DNA of 64,000 nt. Source: Scolanthus callimorphus. Its lineage: Eukaryota; Cnidaria; Anthozoa; Actiniaria; Edwardsiidae. Under the pieces are notes generated by a model. The model had not been told where the DNA came from. It searched no databases and was given only the letters and a program-made list of their open reading frames with translations. Below are positions 21,829 through 33,900 of the stretch, in pieces; position 1 is the first letter of the stretch; each line of letters starts with the position of its first letter. The DNA lies in the NCBI GenBank assembly GCA_033964015.1, contig CM066920.1:9763912-9827911 (forward strand), written 5' to 3'. A program made the translations under genes and the position numbers.

Positions 21829-22477
21829 ACCTTGAGTTTCCAAAAATACATTGTTTAAGCAATTGGAATTTCTCCGTCTTGCGTTTTTTGTAATTGCCAC
21901 TTCCTCCCTTTCTGTCTCTTTATACAGGGGTGTACAGAACCCAGAAAAAGTAATATTCGAGGCGTTTGTCCATTTAAGGGAAGAGTGTTGACATACAGCT
22001 CTATACAGTTTCTCCGCAAAAATGTGCTTCTTCCCTCCCTCTCTTTGACGTTTTCCTGTCAACCGTACCCTCCATCTCCCAACCCCCTCGCGCCTTTGTG
22101 AATCTAGCTTTCACACAGGGAGCATTTAACTCGTGAATTTATATCTAAAATATAATGCAGAGATAAAGGACAGAATAAATTGTCCGAAGCGTCGGCTTTA
22201 ACCTACCTATGTTTGGTCTTTTTCTTCTTATTTAAGTATTGTCCTTGTTAAAGGAAATAAAAAAAACCCTTGCCTTTTCTTGCGTCTTGGATTTAGTAAA
22301 AATTGCTCTGCAAGACATGACCAGAAATGAGCTGTACATCCTCTGGGATCGCCTTGGATTGCCTTTTGGATATCTCGCTATGCTTTGTGCCCGTTGTATA
22401 CTTGCGTTTTTTGCAAGTGCGAATCGCAGCAAGCTTTCCGGAAATCTTATGTCACAAGACTCTGACAAGGTAAAATC

Positions 22478-22640
22478 ACACCAAAAGCGCAAGGGGAACG
22501 CCAAGATACTTGTGTTTGTTTACAGCAGGGGAAACGCAAAGGTATTTTTTGTTTGTTTATAGCAAGGGAAACGCAAAGGCATGTTTGCCTGTTTACAGCA
22601 ATCGAAACACAAAGGCATGTTTGTTTACAGCGAAAATTTG
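22478..22640 (+). repeat. Degenerate minisatellite, four units of about 35-40 bp
   Basis: GGGAAACGCAAAGGCATGTT and TGTTTGTTTACAGC-like words recur four times with drift. The repeats keep open frames on both strands, but the predicted peptides match nothing recognised. Confidence 0.75.
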
Positions 22641-24284
22641 AAGTGGCGTAAGACATGGCGTCGCCTTTATTTGCGCCAGGAAGGCTTCCGGAAACGCGAA
22701 ACCGTTATTATCGACAAAGCTCACTTCCACCGCCGACGGGCGCGGTTTGCACACGGGCCAGTAGACCGTGAAATATTAAGTCAGGTGGAATGCATCACCT
22801 CCGATCAAAGATTCTAGAACGCCTATAGGTAGGGCAGCGAGGGAAGCACGAGGTTTTTTCTCGTTTCCAGGCATGGAGAATTGACTGGGTAATTTCCGGG
22901 CAGAGGAAACCTGTGAGATATTTTTCGGTATTCATTCAGTGATGCCCGCGCCCTAAAGGAGCCGGTTGTTTACTGTAAATGTGCTTTTTTAACATTTCAT
23001 TCCTCTATCAAACATGGGAAGTGCGTCTTAGCTTTTAGAAGATCGGAATACAGAACTTCAGTTAAGAATTTTCATTCTTCAAAAAAGACTGACGTTTTTT
23101 GACCGCCATTATGGTTTTCGGTCAGTTCCACACGCAGTCGCAGTCGTAACCACACGCAGTCGGATGGTATTTCAAACACGAAGAATTTAAAACCGTAAAT
23201 GAGAAGCGACTAAAAAACACAAAATAATCCAGTTGCAGAAAAAGGTATCTGTTGTGTGTATCACAACTGGAGCCAAATTGTGGAACACGAGCGACTAAGG
23301 CGGACTGATTTACATGAACTTGCGCTGCCAAGATTACCAACTTTGTTCTTCAAAATATGACAAAACAACTTGGGGAACTGGTAGTTGTTGGGGTCTAGGC
23401 CAATATTATAGAATAAAACGGCAATAAAACGTACTAGTACTAGTATCACTTTAAGCAGCAATAAGCGCGCGAAATTTCACACGCGACACATAGTTTATAA
23501 GGTGTGGACATCCGTTTTGTTTTCACACACAATATCAACACGAATATTCTATTGTTTTGTTTTCTAGAGAAAAAAGACAATATACACTTCCGGTTTACGT
23601 TCGAGCAGTTACAAAGCGTAAATGGGCGTTAACTCATCACCAATTTCTCGGAACAACATTATGGATATTTTTGTTTGTTTGTTGTATGTAGTGCCGCTCC
23701 CCGCGGGCACCCTGCCCACGCACTCTTTCTGCCCTCCAGGGTGTGTCAAATAGAGTGTGGTCACGCTGGCACATATTCTGTACCTTCACAGTGGCCACCA
23801 TTGGGATCACCAAAATGTGCGCCCTTTTTGCCAAAATGGTTATCGGAACAAAGAGTTTCGACTATTAATGAATAGTGGTCACAAAATGTACTATTCAAAG
23901 AACCACTGGGAACGTAATAAACCCTCTGGCAGTGAACACCTCCAGTGTCTGTGCTTGTTTCGCCGTTGGGACCCAGAGTTGGCCTCCAATATTTTACATT
24001 TACATTCATTTAAAGTGTCGTAGACAAAATAAGACAAAGGAAACTGAGAACGTCTTATAGCCCCAAATCAGAAGTTTCGCGCACAGGAGAGTCGCCCACT
24101 GTTAGAATATCGGCTCGCATAAGCAAACGCGACAAAATGAACAAATAGGTAAAAGAACCAATGGTAGATTCATAAACATATCCAGAACTGAAGAAACATC
24201 TGACCAATTTTGACGCGACGCACATTTACATCACATCAAACAAGAAACTCGATTGAGAAAATTTAAAATAAACAAATTTCTGAT
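22641..24284. other. Intergenic stretch; nothing recognised
   Basis: Between the degenerate minisatellite and the 3' end of the MARCHF-type gene. Several open frames of 60-90 codons exist on both strands, but none has recognisable motifs or splice-supported continuation. Confidence 0.4.
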
Positions 24285-26811
24285 TTAATTCCCAGGATTG
24301 TCAACATGTATGACATTAGTGGGTGTGGAGATTTTAGGTCGTGGCTCCACTAACACCAACCGAACCATTCTGTTAACTCTCCTCCAAGTCTGCCAGTAAG
24401 GCGACATAATCAGATTCACAGTCATCACAGTCACCATGACAACAGTCCAGGGAAGGCCAACAGTGATTCCACCAATAGCAATAGCTAGATCGGTAGGGCA
24501 CTTTCCATGGTAGTGCTGTGCGGCGACCAAGAATAAGGAGCTTAGCTGGATGAGCATCGTCAGTTGTGCTAATATGGTGCCTATCAACAGGAGGACGTCC
24601 TCGAGACTCATCGGCGGCCACATCCACTGAAAACATTGCAATGTTATATATTTAGAATATCATATATTAAAGAACCTGTGTAAACCGCCATTTTGACAGC
24701 ATAGCAATACACCAAGTCGGAGAAAGCATCCATTTCCATCGGCTGATTTAGAGAATATAGAGCAATTTTCTCGATTGAATTTGGTAAACCTAATCTGGAA
24801 CTTTGTTTTTAGATGTTTATTAAGATATTTCTACACGTAATTCGTCTTCTAATATCGAACAAAAACAATAACAAAGGAGTGGCTGACATAGGCTCTTTAA
24901 AATCCTTAGCGTCAGAGAAACGTTAGTGATTGGCTGATTTTTTCCGCCACTTTGGCGCGCGCGCGTGCAACAGAGGAATAGTCCCGTAACAAATATTTTG
25001 CTGAGCGAAGAATTTGGATATTACGGGTCTTTTCCGCATTTTCTTTCACCGATAAATTTTCAGGAAGTACAAATAATTTAAAACTTTTTCGTCTTAAGGT
25101 GAAGCGTTATTTTCTGGTAATTTTGAAACTTTTTAGCAAACGCATGCAAGATTGAATGTAGGTTCATTTCTCGAACACTCGATGTTCTTCAATTTTAATA
25201 GATTTATGTTTTTCGTTTTCTTTCTTCCCTGCTGATTTAAAAAGTCTATAGTGCTTACGTTACAAAAGTGAAATTTTCGATTTCATTCGAACCCTCAAAT
25301 CGACCAAAGCAGTTTAAAGGAGCGGAGGGATGAAATGTTAGGGATAAATCGATAAACTGTCTTTCTACTAAAACTGTCTTTCCACTAAAGCCCGGTGCAC
25401 ACTAGCGACATAACGACATAAGGACCTTGTGTTGCAACGAAAAAAGCACGGGGAAATAATTGAAACAATCAATATTTTCCATGGATCTGCATTAGATTAC
25501 TACACCAAAGCAATCTTATGTTATTTTTTGTCGAATTCAACTTCTTGAAACCACTAAATTTTGTTCGCGTGACATTTTTCTTATGTCGTTATGTCGCAAG
25601 TGTGCACCAGGCTTAACTGTCTTTATTCCACTAAAAAACTGTCTAAACTGTCTTTCTTTCCACTGAAAGTCGGAAAGCCCTAAAGCCCTAAAAAAAAGGC
25701 AGAAAAATTTGCACCCTAAAACATACTCAGTCTTAAAATACCTTCTTCAGCGTACTATTTTAGTTCAAAGAACCCTAACAAATACGGGATTTTCTTCAGG
25801 GTACCGTTTTCGTCCGAAGAACCCCTAAAAAATAGCGGATTGCCGGATCGCTTAGTTCAAACCCTAAAACTACGATGGTCATACCTACCATCCGAATATA
25901 TGATAGAGTGCCCCCCGCGGGTGGATGGCACAAATACTATAGTCTAGGTTTGTTCAAAACTCAGTTATAGGTTTCCTGGTTTGTTCAAATATCCCTTTAA
26001 CTATAAAGTGATCATGATGTAGGCTTCATGGACCTATACAGAGCGGATGGAAACGGATTGTATAACAATGCGTTTTTGAAATTTTGTTGGGATGAATTAC
26101 AGCAGGGACGTGTGTTCACACGTGTGTTCACACGTCCCTGATTACAGTAACAGTTTTCAAAGTTTGAACTTACATCAAAATGTACCTACATTGCGTATCA
26201 GGCTAATGCCACAGGAGCGGGGTGCTCAGCCCCCCAGTTCAAAAAGTTGGGGTGCCCCCCGGGTCCGCCGCCTATAAGTGCTTTTATTTAGGGATGATTA
26301 CACTGATACAAATTTAGTGCGTATTTACGAATTTATTCAAATAACCGTGACACAGCCGCTTCAAACGCATTTTAGAATGGGGTGCTTGTTGCGTGCTCCC
26401 GTAGTCACTCACCTCTCGCATCGGTTTCATTTCTTGTCGAGTCTTGAAAGTGAATTCGCAGATAGTGCACGTTTTTCTCTCCGTTATAGTCAACCATCTT
26501 TCTAAGCATGACCTATGCACGTAGCCCAAAGTCCCACTGCATAGACAGGGTTTTATTAGCTGGTACTTCCCTCGTTGTTTGGAAGAAGTGCTGTGACAAA
26601 TTCGACACATCGGCTTATCATCTTCTAAGCTGATTGTTGTCATGGAAGCTTGAAAGTTTGGAGAGTCGGCAACGGCGTCTGGGCTCGTTAGCGTACAACC
26701 ATTTTCTAAAACTAACCCCTTCTGCGACAAAGTTCCGGCCATTTGTTTAAATAAATATTGAAGGTATTGTCCAGGCTTCGGCAGGTAGGGAAATTTTATG
26801 CGCCTTCGCAC
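24285..26811 (-). CDS. RING-CH (MARCHF-type) membrane E3 ubiquitin ligase, 246 aa, two exons
   Basis: Membrane-embedded E3 that transfers ubiquitin to trafficking membrane proteins. Exon 1 is 26811-26413 and exon 2 is 24626-24285 (minus strand); donor GTGAGT and acceptor TTTTCAG join in phase 0. Exon 1 encodes a complete C4HC3 RING-CH finger: C69, C72, C89, C91, H99, C102, C115, C118 (numbered from the first ATG), with CRICH and the VHRSCLERWL block typical of MARCHF2/3/8. Exon 2 encodes two hydrophobic segments (from VLLLIGTILA and from IAIGGITVGLPW), a short polar loop, then YWQTWRRVNRMV, matching the W-R-R-x-N-x-x-V motif after the second membrane helix in MARCHF2/3. The tail is short. An alternative start is the ATG giving MAGTLSQK at 26742. 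The intron holds a MITE at 25389. The exact paralogue cannot be assigned by eye. Confidence 0.88.
25389..25613. mobile_element. MITE of 225 bp in the MARCHF-gene intron
   Basis: AGCCCGGTGCACACTAGCGA continues to CATAACGACATAAG and is mirrored by CTTATGTCGTTATGTCG then CAAGTGTGCACCAGGCT. It sits within a run of AACTGTCTTTCCACTAAA-like tandem words (25353-25390 and 25614-25665), so it appears to have landed in a minisatellite. Confidence 0.85.
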
Positions 26812-27978
26812 GTTTCCAGGCTAACATCCCAACGATATCATTTTTGAATTAGAAATTGGGCAGTAGAGAAAGCCCATTTGTAGTCATTTTGGCTTTCACG
26901 GATAAACGAGGTCAGGTAAATGCCGAAGAAAGAGTGGAATGTTTTAGTTCGCTTTTGTTGTTAGGTGTGACTATGACGAAGCAAATAAATGTTACAAAGT
27001 AGCGCGCGCTTAAGAAGAGGAGGTCTTACCGGTGCTTGCGTACTCGAGCCGAAATGGATTCTTCTTCTTCTGCGGGTTGTCTAAAGGTGGATTAAATTTA
27101 AACCAGGTTTTCTGAACAAAACCATCGAGTCACCATGGCAATTAATCCTGGATTATATAAGTGCTAAACCACTTTCGAGCAACTGGACCCTGGAAATGTT
27201 GGCTTGCCTTGTGGCTCGAGCGCGCATATTTTTATAGCACACACCTGCACACTCGTTTTTGTGTTTGTGGGGTTCCCGTGTACTCTGAATGAAGAGCCTG
27301 CTCGTTTACACGAAAGCTCTCAAAAAAAGCTCCAACCAAAAAACAAGCCTCAGAACAACGTGCGCGCTGTTGACACAGGAAGCTCGCTGCACGTGTAGAG
27401 CCATCCTCGCGCGCCAGGGTCCTCCCCTCACCTCCCCCCAGGCGCGCGAGGATGGTGAGGATGGTGTAGAGCCCGTCCGGCCGCGCGCGCCGAATAAAGA
27501 AAGCATTTAGAAAACGAAAACTTCGCCAGAAACAGAGAGAGCCGGCAGGCTATCAGTATGAATATTCTCGTGAACGTGCAACTGTGCAAAGCAGGTGTCA
27601 AAATAAAAGTCCATCCGTGCAAGTGAGATAAAATTAATCAGTTAATAGTGATGGTGACTAATTTTAAGGTGGTTTCCTTTGAATCGGGCGCCGACGACAC
27701 CAGCTGGCCGCGCGCTAGCTTTAACAGAGGGACTCGAGGGAGAACATAAGGCAAATGGAGGGCCGTTACTTGAGTTATAATCTCCTGACTAAATAAATTT
27801 TAGTTTAAGAGTTTTAACCAATTGTCTGGCACTACGACTCGCCATTCGCCATGTGACTTCGCGTGCGCCTCGTTCCCATTCAACATTGTAACCTGGCCGT
27901 GAACCAGTAACGCCTGGTAGAAATCATGTTTTTCATGGACCTCTCCTCGAACATTGAAACTGCAGAAATCTTTCCGCC
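26812..27978. promoter_or_regulatory. Divergent intergenic region between MARCHF-type and AGA genes
   Basis: About 1.2 kb separates the two start codons, which face away from each other, so both promoters must lie here. The sequence is locally GC- and CpG-rich (27230-27520 and 27690-27720). No TATA box stands out for either gene. One palindromic repeat interrupts it at 27401. Confidence 0.5.
27401..27455. repeat. Compressed copy of the GC-rich palindrome at 13918
   Basis: CCATCCTCGCGCGCCAGGGT and CCTCACCTCCCCCC on the left, then only the outer end of the other arm (GGCGCGCGAGGATGG). It looks like the 13918 element with most of one arm deleted. It lies in the divergent promoter region. Confidence 0.8.
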
Positions 27979-30900
27979 ATGAAAGTGCCTTTCATTAGTT
28001 TGAAACTTCTATGGCTGGCTGTCTTATGTATTCCTCGCGATAGTCTGTCTGATTTGAGTCTTCTTCCTGTGGTCATAAATACTTGGGGGCCTCCTTTTAG
28101 CGTTGCTACTGGTGAAGGTAATACCCGACGCTATTTTAAGCTTATGACAATCGATAACATCATGCAAATGCCACGTGCCGGCTTAGGCTGCAACATAACA
28201 GTAGACCTGCCAACTACCTCGCATTATGCGGGTTTTCCTCGGTTAAAATTCGAAATTCTGATGTCCTCGCATAAACCCGCATGAGACCTTGTTTCCCTTG
28301 CCTAAATGACAGAATGACATAGCTTTCGGATTCTCAGTCATTTTCAACAAATACAATTTTCAATATCGCTTGTCAAAAATTTTAATAGACCTGTTCTTCA
28401 GTGATCAGGCTGGAGATCACATAATAAATAATAGAGTTTTTGGGGATTAGTGTTAATTTAATAATGAGTACATTGGAATGGAATGAATGTACTTGGGACT
28501 TCTTCCATAAGGTCTTGGGGGTTGGTCAGAATGTGGTCGGCTTAAATTGAAAATTTATTACCAGAATTAAAAGAACCTTGCATAATTTTTTTTCAAGGTT
28601 GACAGGTATATAACAGCTTGAGACTAGACTGGGATTTCAATGCAAAATGACAAGCATTGAGCAAACATTGTGGAAGGAAAACAACGAAGTTGATAGCGTC
28701 TGCTGGTCATTGATTTCCAACATCAATAGATTGTTATCAATTGATAATGATGATTGGTATCAATTGCTATCGATCATTGACTTAATCGATTAAGTGAGCG
28801 GTGCCATATTGCCATATTTTCTAGAGGCAAATAATGAAAAATAGTTCTCCCAGTTTTTGTTCATGGCATTTTCTTAGATTAAGCTTTTGTATTTTGCCTG
28901 GAAAATCGATTTTCTTTAGTCTGAAGGTTGCGGCTCTGTTGTAGGTAATGTGCTTTGGATGGAAATTAGAAGCTTTATTAAAAATAACAGAAATATTAAT
29001 ACTTTTGGTTTTGGTGTCAGCTTGGGAGATAATAACATCTGGTGGATCTGTGTTAGATACAGTAGAGGCTGGATGTGCTATTTGTCAGGTCAAACAGTGT
29101 GATGGTACTGTCGGGTATGGAGGCAGGTAAGAATAGATATGAGAATAATACATAGGCACACAGAGATATGGAATTTTTATCTTTGAGTGTTCAATGGCTG
29201 ATTGCATTTTCAAACCGCACCGAGGGGGTTGAGGACCTCTTTTAAACAGACCCCCTCCCCTGGAATTTCCAACCTCATAAAGGACCCCCTCCCCTGGAAT
29301 TTCCATTTTTTCTGGCAAAATACCCTGGAAAATCTATTTTTGGATAAAATGTCCTGGAAAGTCACCTTTTTTAACCCTCCCCCTGGAGTTTCCAGTCTCC
29401 AGACACACCCCCTCCCGTGGAATTTCCAGAGTCCAAAACAACCCCCCTGGAAAATTTCCATAGGTCCTCAACCCCCCCTGTGCGGATTAAAAATGCAATC
29501 AGCCAATGTGATATCAAATTGAAAACGAGAAGATAACATTTCCATAATATCTCAAAGTGTCCATGTATTATTTATAAACTGTAATACTGTATTTTTCAAA
29601 ACAACAGGATTTTATTGGGAAAAACATCCCACATCCAAAGTTGATAATTCTATGTGTGAAAAATATTGTATCTTAACATGTGCTGGATAAAACACTAATA
29701 GAAACTCTCTAGATTCTCTGATTTTGAAAAATATGTTGTTTTCTTTCCCCCAGCCCAAATGAAGATGGTGAAACAACTTTAGATGCAATGATTATGGATG
29801 GGTAAGGCACACTTAAAGGATCCATCTCATCCTGCCCATAATGCACTGTTTTGCCATCATTTTCAATATCAAAGACTCGAAAAAAGTGTTAGAAAACTCG
29901 TAATAGAGTACTCGAGTGTGACGTCATAAATTTGAAAAATCTTGAATTTCCAATTTTTGTCCACGAATAATGAATGACAAAGTGGAAAGAGGATCGGTTG
30001 CAAAAAATGAGGCAAATCGGTTGAAACGAGACTAAGATATGGCCACCTGAATACATAATTTTCTTTAACAAATCACTGTATTTTAGACTGCATTCAAAAC
30101 TTTATGAACGCAACAAAAAATACAGTGATTTCTTAAAGAAAATTATGTATTCAGGTGGCCATATCTCGGTCGCGCTGCAACCGATTCGCCTCGTTTTTGG
30201 TGTGTAGCATTCAATTGTTATGCCCTTTCCAAATCCAAGGACAAATATTGCTAAATCGAAAATTTGTTTTTGTGACGTCATCACTTGACTACTCTATAGT
30301 AGAATTCCTTTGCATTAGGTCAGAGTTTGATGCAATGAATAATGTGAACAAAAACAAAGCAATGCATTATGGACAGGGTGAGACAGATCCTTTAATTATG
30401 CTGTCTCTTAATATTCTATCAATTCCAATCCCTGCAAGTATTTGTCATTCACTTTCAATTCACGAGTGGCTTCTAAAGCAGTACACTGCAGATTTCTTGT
30501 GGTATCTTGGCACTATACACATACCAAGTCTTAGTTGAATAGACCTCCTCACCTTGGGCGTAAAGTTTACCATTTCAGATCACATGGCATTCCCCTGAGT
30601 ATTCTTTCTTTGTTTTTCTGCTACACACCAAAGGATATATGAATATGGAAGCAACCCAAACAAAAGAAAGATTATTCAAATGAATGCCACAAGATCTGAA
30701 GGAGCTGAGGAGGTCTATTTTTTACCATTCTGGAACCAAGAGCCCCATTGCTTTTGAGAGCCTGTGAGGGAGGGTATGGTTACAGCAAAAGATTTGATGA
30801 GAGCTTGACAGAAAGAGCTTTCTATGCATGCCCCAGTATTCAAAATCAGAAAATCAGCGAAGGCCCTCAATAGGCCATTTGCAGCTGAACAGTCATGCGC

Positions 30901-33900
30901 TCGTTATTTCACTACGAGCCTATGAATAGACCTCTGGATTCCCAAGGGTAAATCAACCGAGCATGATGGGAGGGAAACAAACTTTTGACTTGTTTACAAA
31001 TTTGCAAAGAAATTTACTGATAATGTTGCATATTCGAAGTTATTGACCAAGTTCTTTATGAGCAGGTAAAAAGATTACAGATCAGATACATTTCAATTTT
31101 TTTTTGCTCTCCAGTACAACCACGTGACAGACGAGCTGCAAAAGGCCTATTGGCTTTTACCAGGACAGGGTTGTCATGACAACTGCTACAGCTGATGCTA
31201 GGCACCTTCTGTCAAATGAGCTTAATAAATGTATTAAAATATTAATTTTTGTTAGCCCTACCCATGATGTTGGAGCAGTTGGCTGTCTCAAGAGAGTGAA
31301 GAATGCAATAGGTGTAGCGCGGAGTGTAATGGAATATTCAAAAGAAACTTTTCTAGTTGGAGAAGATGGTATGTCTAAATGGATGAATGTGTTGGTTGTT
31401 GTTCACAATTTTTCTCAATTTTATCTCACTTAAGAAAGCAAGATCAATACCTAACTTTACTACGTTATTTTTCAGCAACAAAATTTGCACTTGAGATGGG
31501 TTTTGAAGAGGAGGACTTGCATACCAATAATTCCCTGTAAGTGGTTTGTATGTTTGTGGTTTGTATGTTATTTCTATTCAACTACTAATCCACTTTTGAC
31601 TGTGTTTTCTTTTTTATACTTACAGTGACTTGTGGAAACAATGGAAAGAGAAAAACTGCCAACCTAACTTCAGGCAGGTCAGGATGCTTTTTGCTTTGAT
31701 TATTATTAAGTCCTATGATATCATTAAAGCAAAATTACTAACGTCCCAGTCCCTACATTCAATCACCTATCAACAATGTGGAACTCGAGGTCAACAACCA
31801 CTTCACTTACCTTGGTTCTACTGTGACCAGTAATCTGTCTTTCGGCCCAGAGATTGACAAGCGCATCACCAAAGCTGCTGCCCTCTTGTCCAAATTGAGC
31901 AAGAGAATATGGGATAACAGCCAGTTGACCTTAAACACCAAACTCAAGGTCTACCAGGCATGCATCCTTAGCACCCTGCTGTATGGCAGTGAGTCCTGGA
32001 TGACATACACCAGACAGGAGAACCACCTGAAAAGCTTCCACCTGCACTGCTTGCAATGAATCATGGGTATCATGCGGAAGGACAAAGTCAGCAATGCCGC
32101 TGTGTTGGAGAAAGCAGGTTCTCTCAGCATGCATCTCATGCTTTGCAAGCCTCAACTGTGCTGGCTCGGACATGTGCTTGGACGACAGCTGTACATGTAT
32201 GTATATCAAAAGACCTCCTGTATGGTGAGCTGGCTACAGGCTACCACTAAGTAGGCCGTCTGGCACTGTGCATTGATGTCTGCAAGTGCAGCTGAAAGGT
32301 GTTTGCAGCTGATTGTCTTGACTCGTGCCACACTGTCAGTAGTGGTGCCAAGATTGGTGAGGAGATGAGGATCCTCCCATTGGAGGAAAAGAGAGTACAG
32401 AGGAAAGTGAGACAGCAAGATGTAGAGGCCAATCTGCAGTCAGACTTTGTGCGCACCCGCTGTGGCAGAGACTGCACGCCAGGATCGGACTGCTCATGAG
32501 CCACTCTAGATGCTTCTCCCATGAGTAACAAGACTGATTTGGACTTTCATGGCACTCTACTACCTCAATTGCTCTCAAAGAAAGCAATATAATTATATAA
32601 CAATATAATTTTTTGATTTTCCATTGCATATAAACCCAGTATTTTAATATACTACACGTTTACATCAATCAATTACTGGTTTTCAGAATGTAATTCCTGA
32701 TCCATCAACATCTTGTGGTCCCTACAAGCCTAAACAGGATATCAGGTAAACATTGAAGTCTGCTTCTACTTTCCCTTTCCCTCATTGAAAACTCCAGTTT
32801 CTGCTCTGAGCCCTGAAGATCGAGCATTATTGTGGCAACCCTCCCAAAAATTCCATTTGACACAACCCGTTATATGCATTCTCTGTGAATTAAAAACCCA
32901 GCTCAGAAAATGAGATTCTGAGACATGCCTCTAAAATATCTCACATTTCAATTTCAAGAATCCACATAATATTGCAAGATTCTGGATTTTTCCAAAAGAT
33001 CACATGGCGTGCTTTGAATGGCTCATGCTATCATTTCTCAAATTTTACTATCTTTGGATGCAGGAAATTTCCAAGAACAAACAAGTTTATTGACTCTTCC
33101 AATCATGATACCATTGGTAAGAAGCTGTTCATGTCAGGAAATCTTAAAATGGTAAATTTGAAATGAAGTGTTACAGACATGAGATGTATACTTATCCCTA
33201 ATGGACTGCAGTAGGACATTTTGCATTGACATATTATTTTAACAGGACTACTAGAAACCTTTGCAGGGGCAGATCCAGAAATTTCAAAAGGGGGTCCGAT
33301 AGTGAAAATATTTGATGAAAATTGGCAAATTTCCTTCAGCAAATACAGTAAATGCATGGGAAAAATCTCCTGAAAATGGAGCACTGCCCATACATGCACT
33401 GCCCATACATGAGTGTGTGTTAGCTGTCTGTGAGTCCATACATGCATGAGTCCATGCATGAGTCCATACATGAGCCCATACATGCACTGCCCATGTGTAT
33501 GCGTATGTACTGTTTGTAATAGATACACAGAAGACGTCACAATGTCATGAACAACAGTCACGCAACTTGACTGCGTCTCGTTGCGTACTTTTTTTGTTTA
33601 TGACATTCTGTGACGTCATCTGTGTATCTATTACAGTACACACGCACGCAATACGAGTTCTATTTGTTAAATAAACCATATATTGTGCTTCAGGTATGAT
33701 CGCGATTGATAAGAATGGCAACATGGCTGGTGGAACCAGTACAAATGGTGCCTCACATAAAATTCCTGGGTAAGGAAAAAGCGACCACTAAGAGGTTCTT
33801 GAGTTTTTCTTAACCCTTTCACTCCAAAAACAACAAGTATCTCTCTTGTTTTCTTGACAATGCCTTTATATAGTTGGGAGAGGTTAAAGGTTGATCACCT

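Noticed and set aside
22239..22817. Two adjacent open frames of 107 and 78 codons on the plus strand
   Set aside because: They run through a degenerate minisatellite, have no recognised motif and are mirrored by frames on the other strand.
24627..26412. Extra exons in the MARCHF-type gene
   Set aside because: The two recognised exons join in phase 0 and give a complete RING-CH plus two membrane segments; nothing in the intron resembles a family exon.
31770..32500. Functional retrotransposon gene
   Set aside because: Only the C-terminal reverse-transcriptase region is present, with stops and frame changes and no endonuclease.
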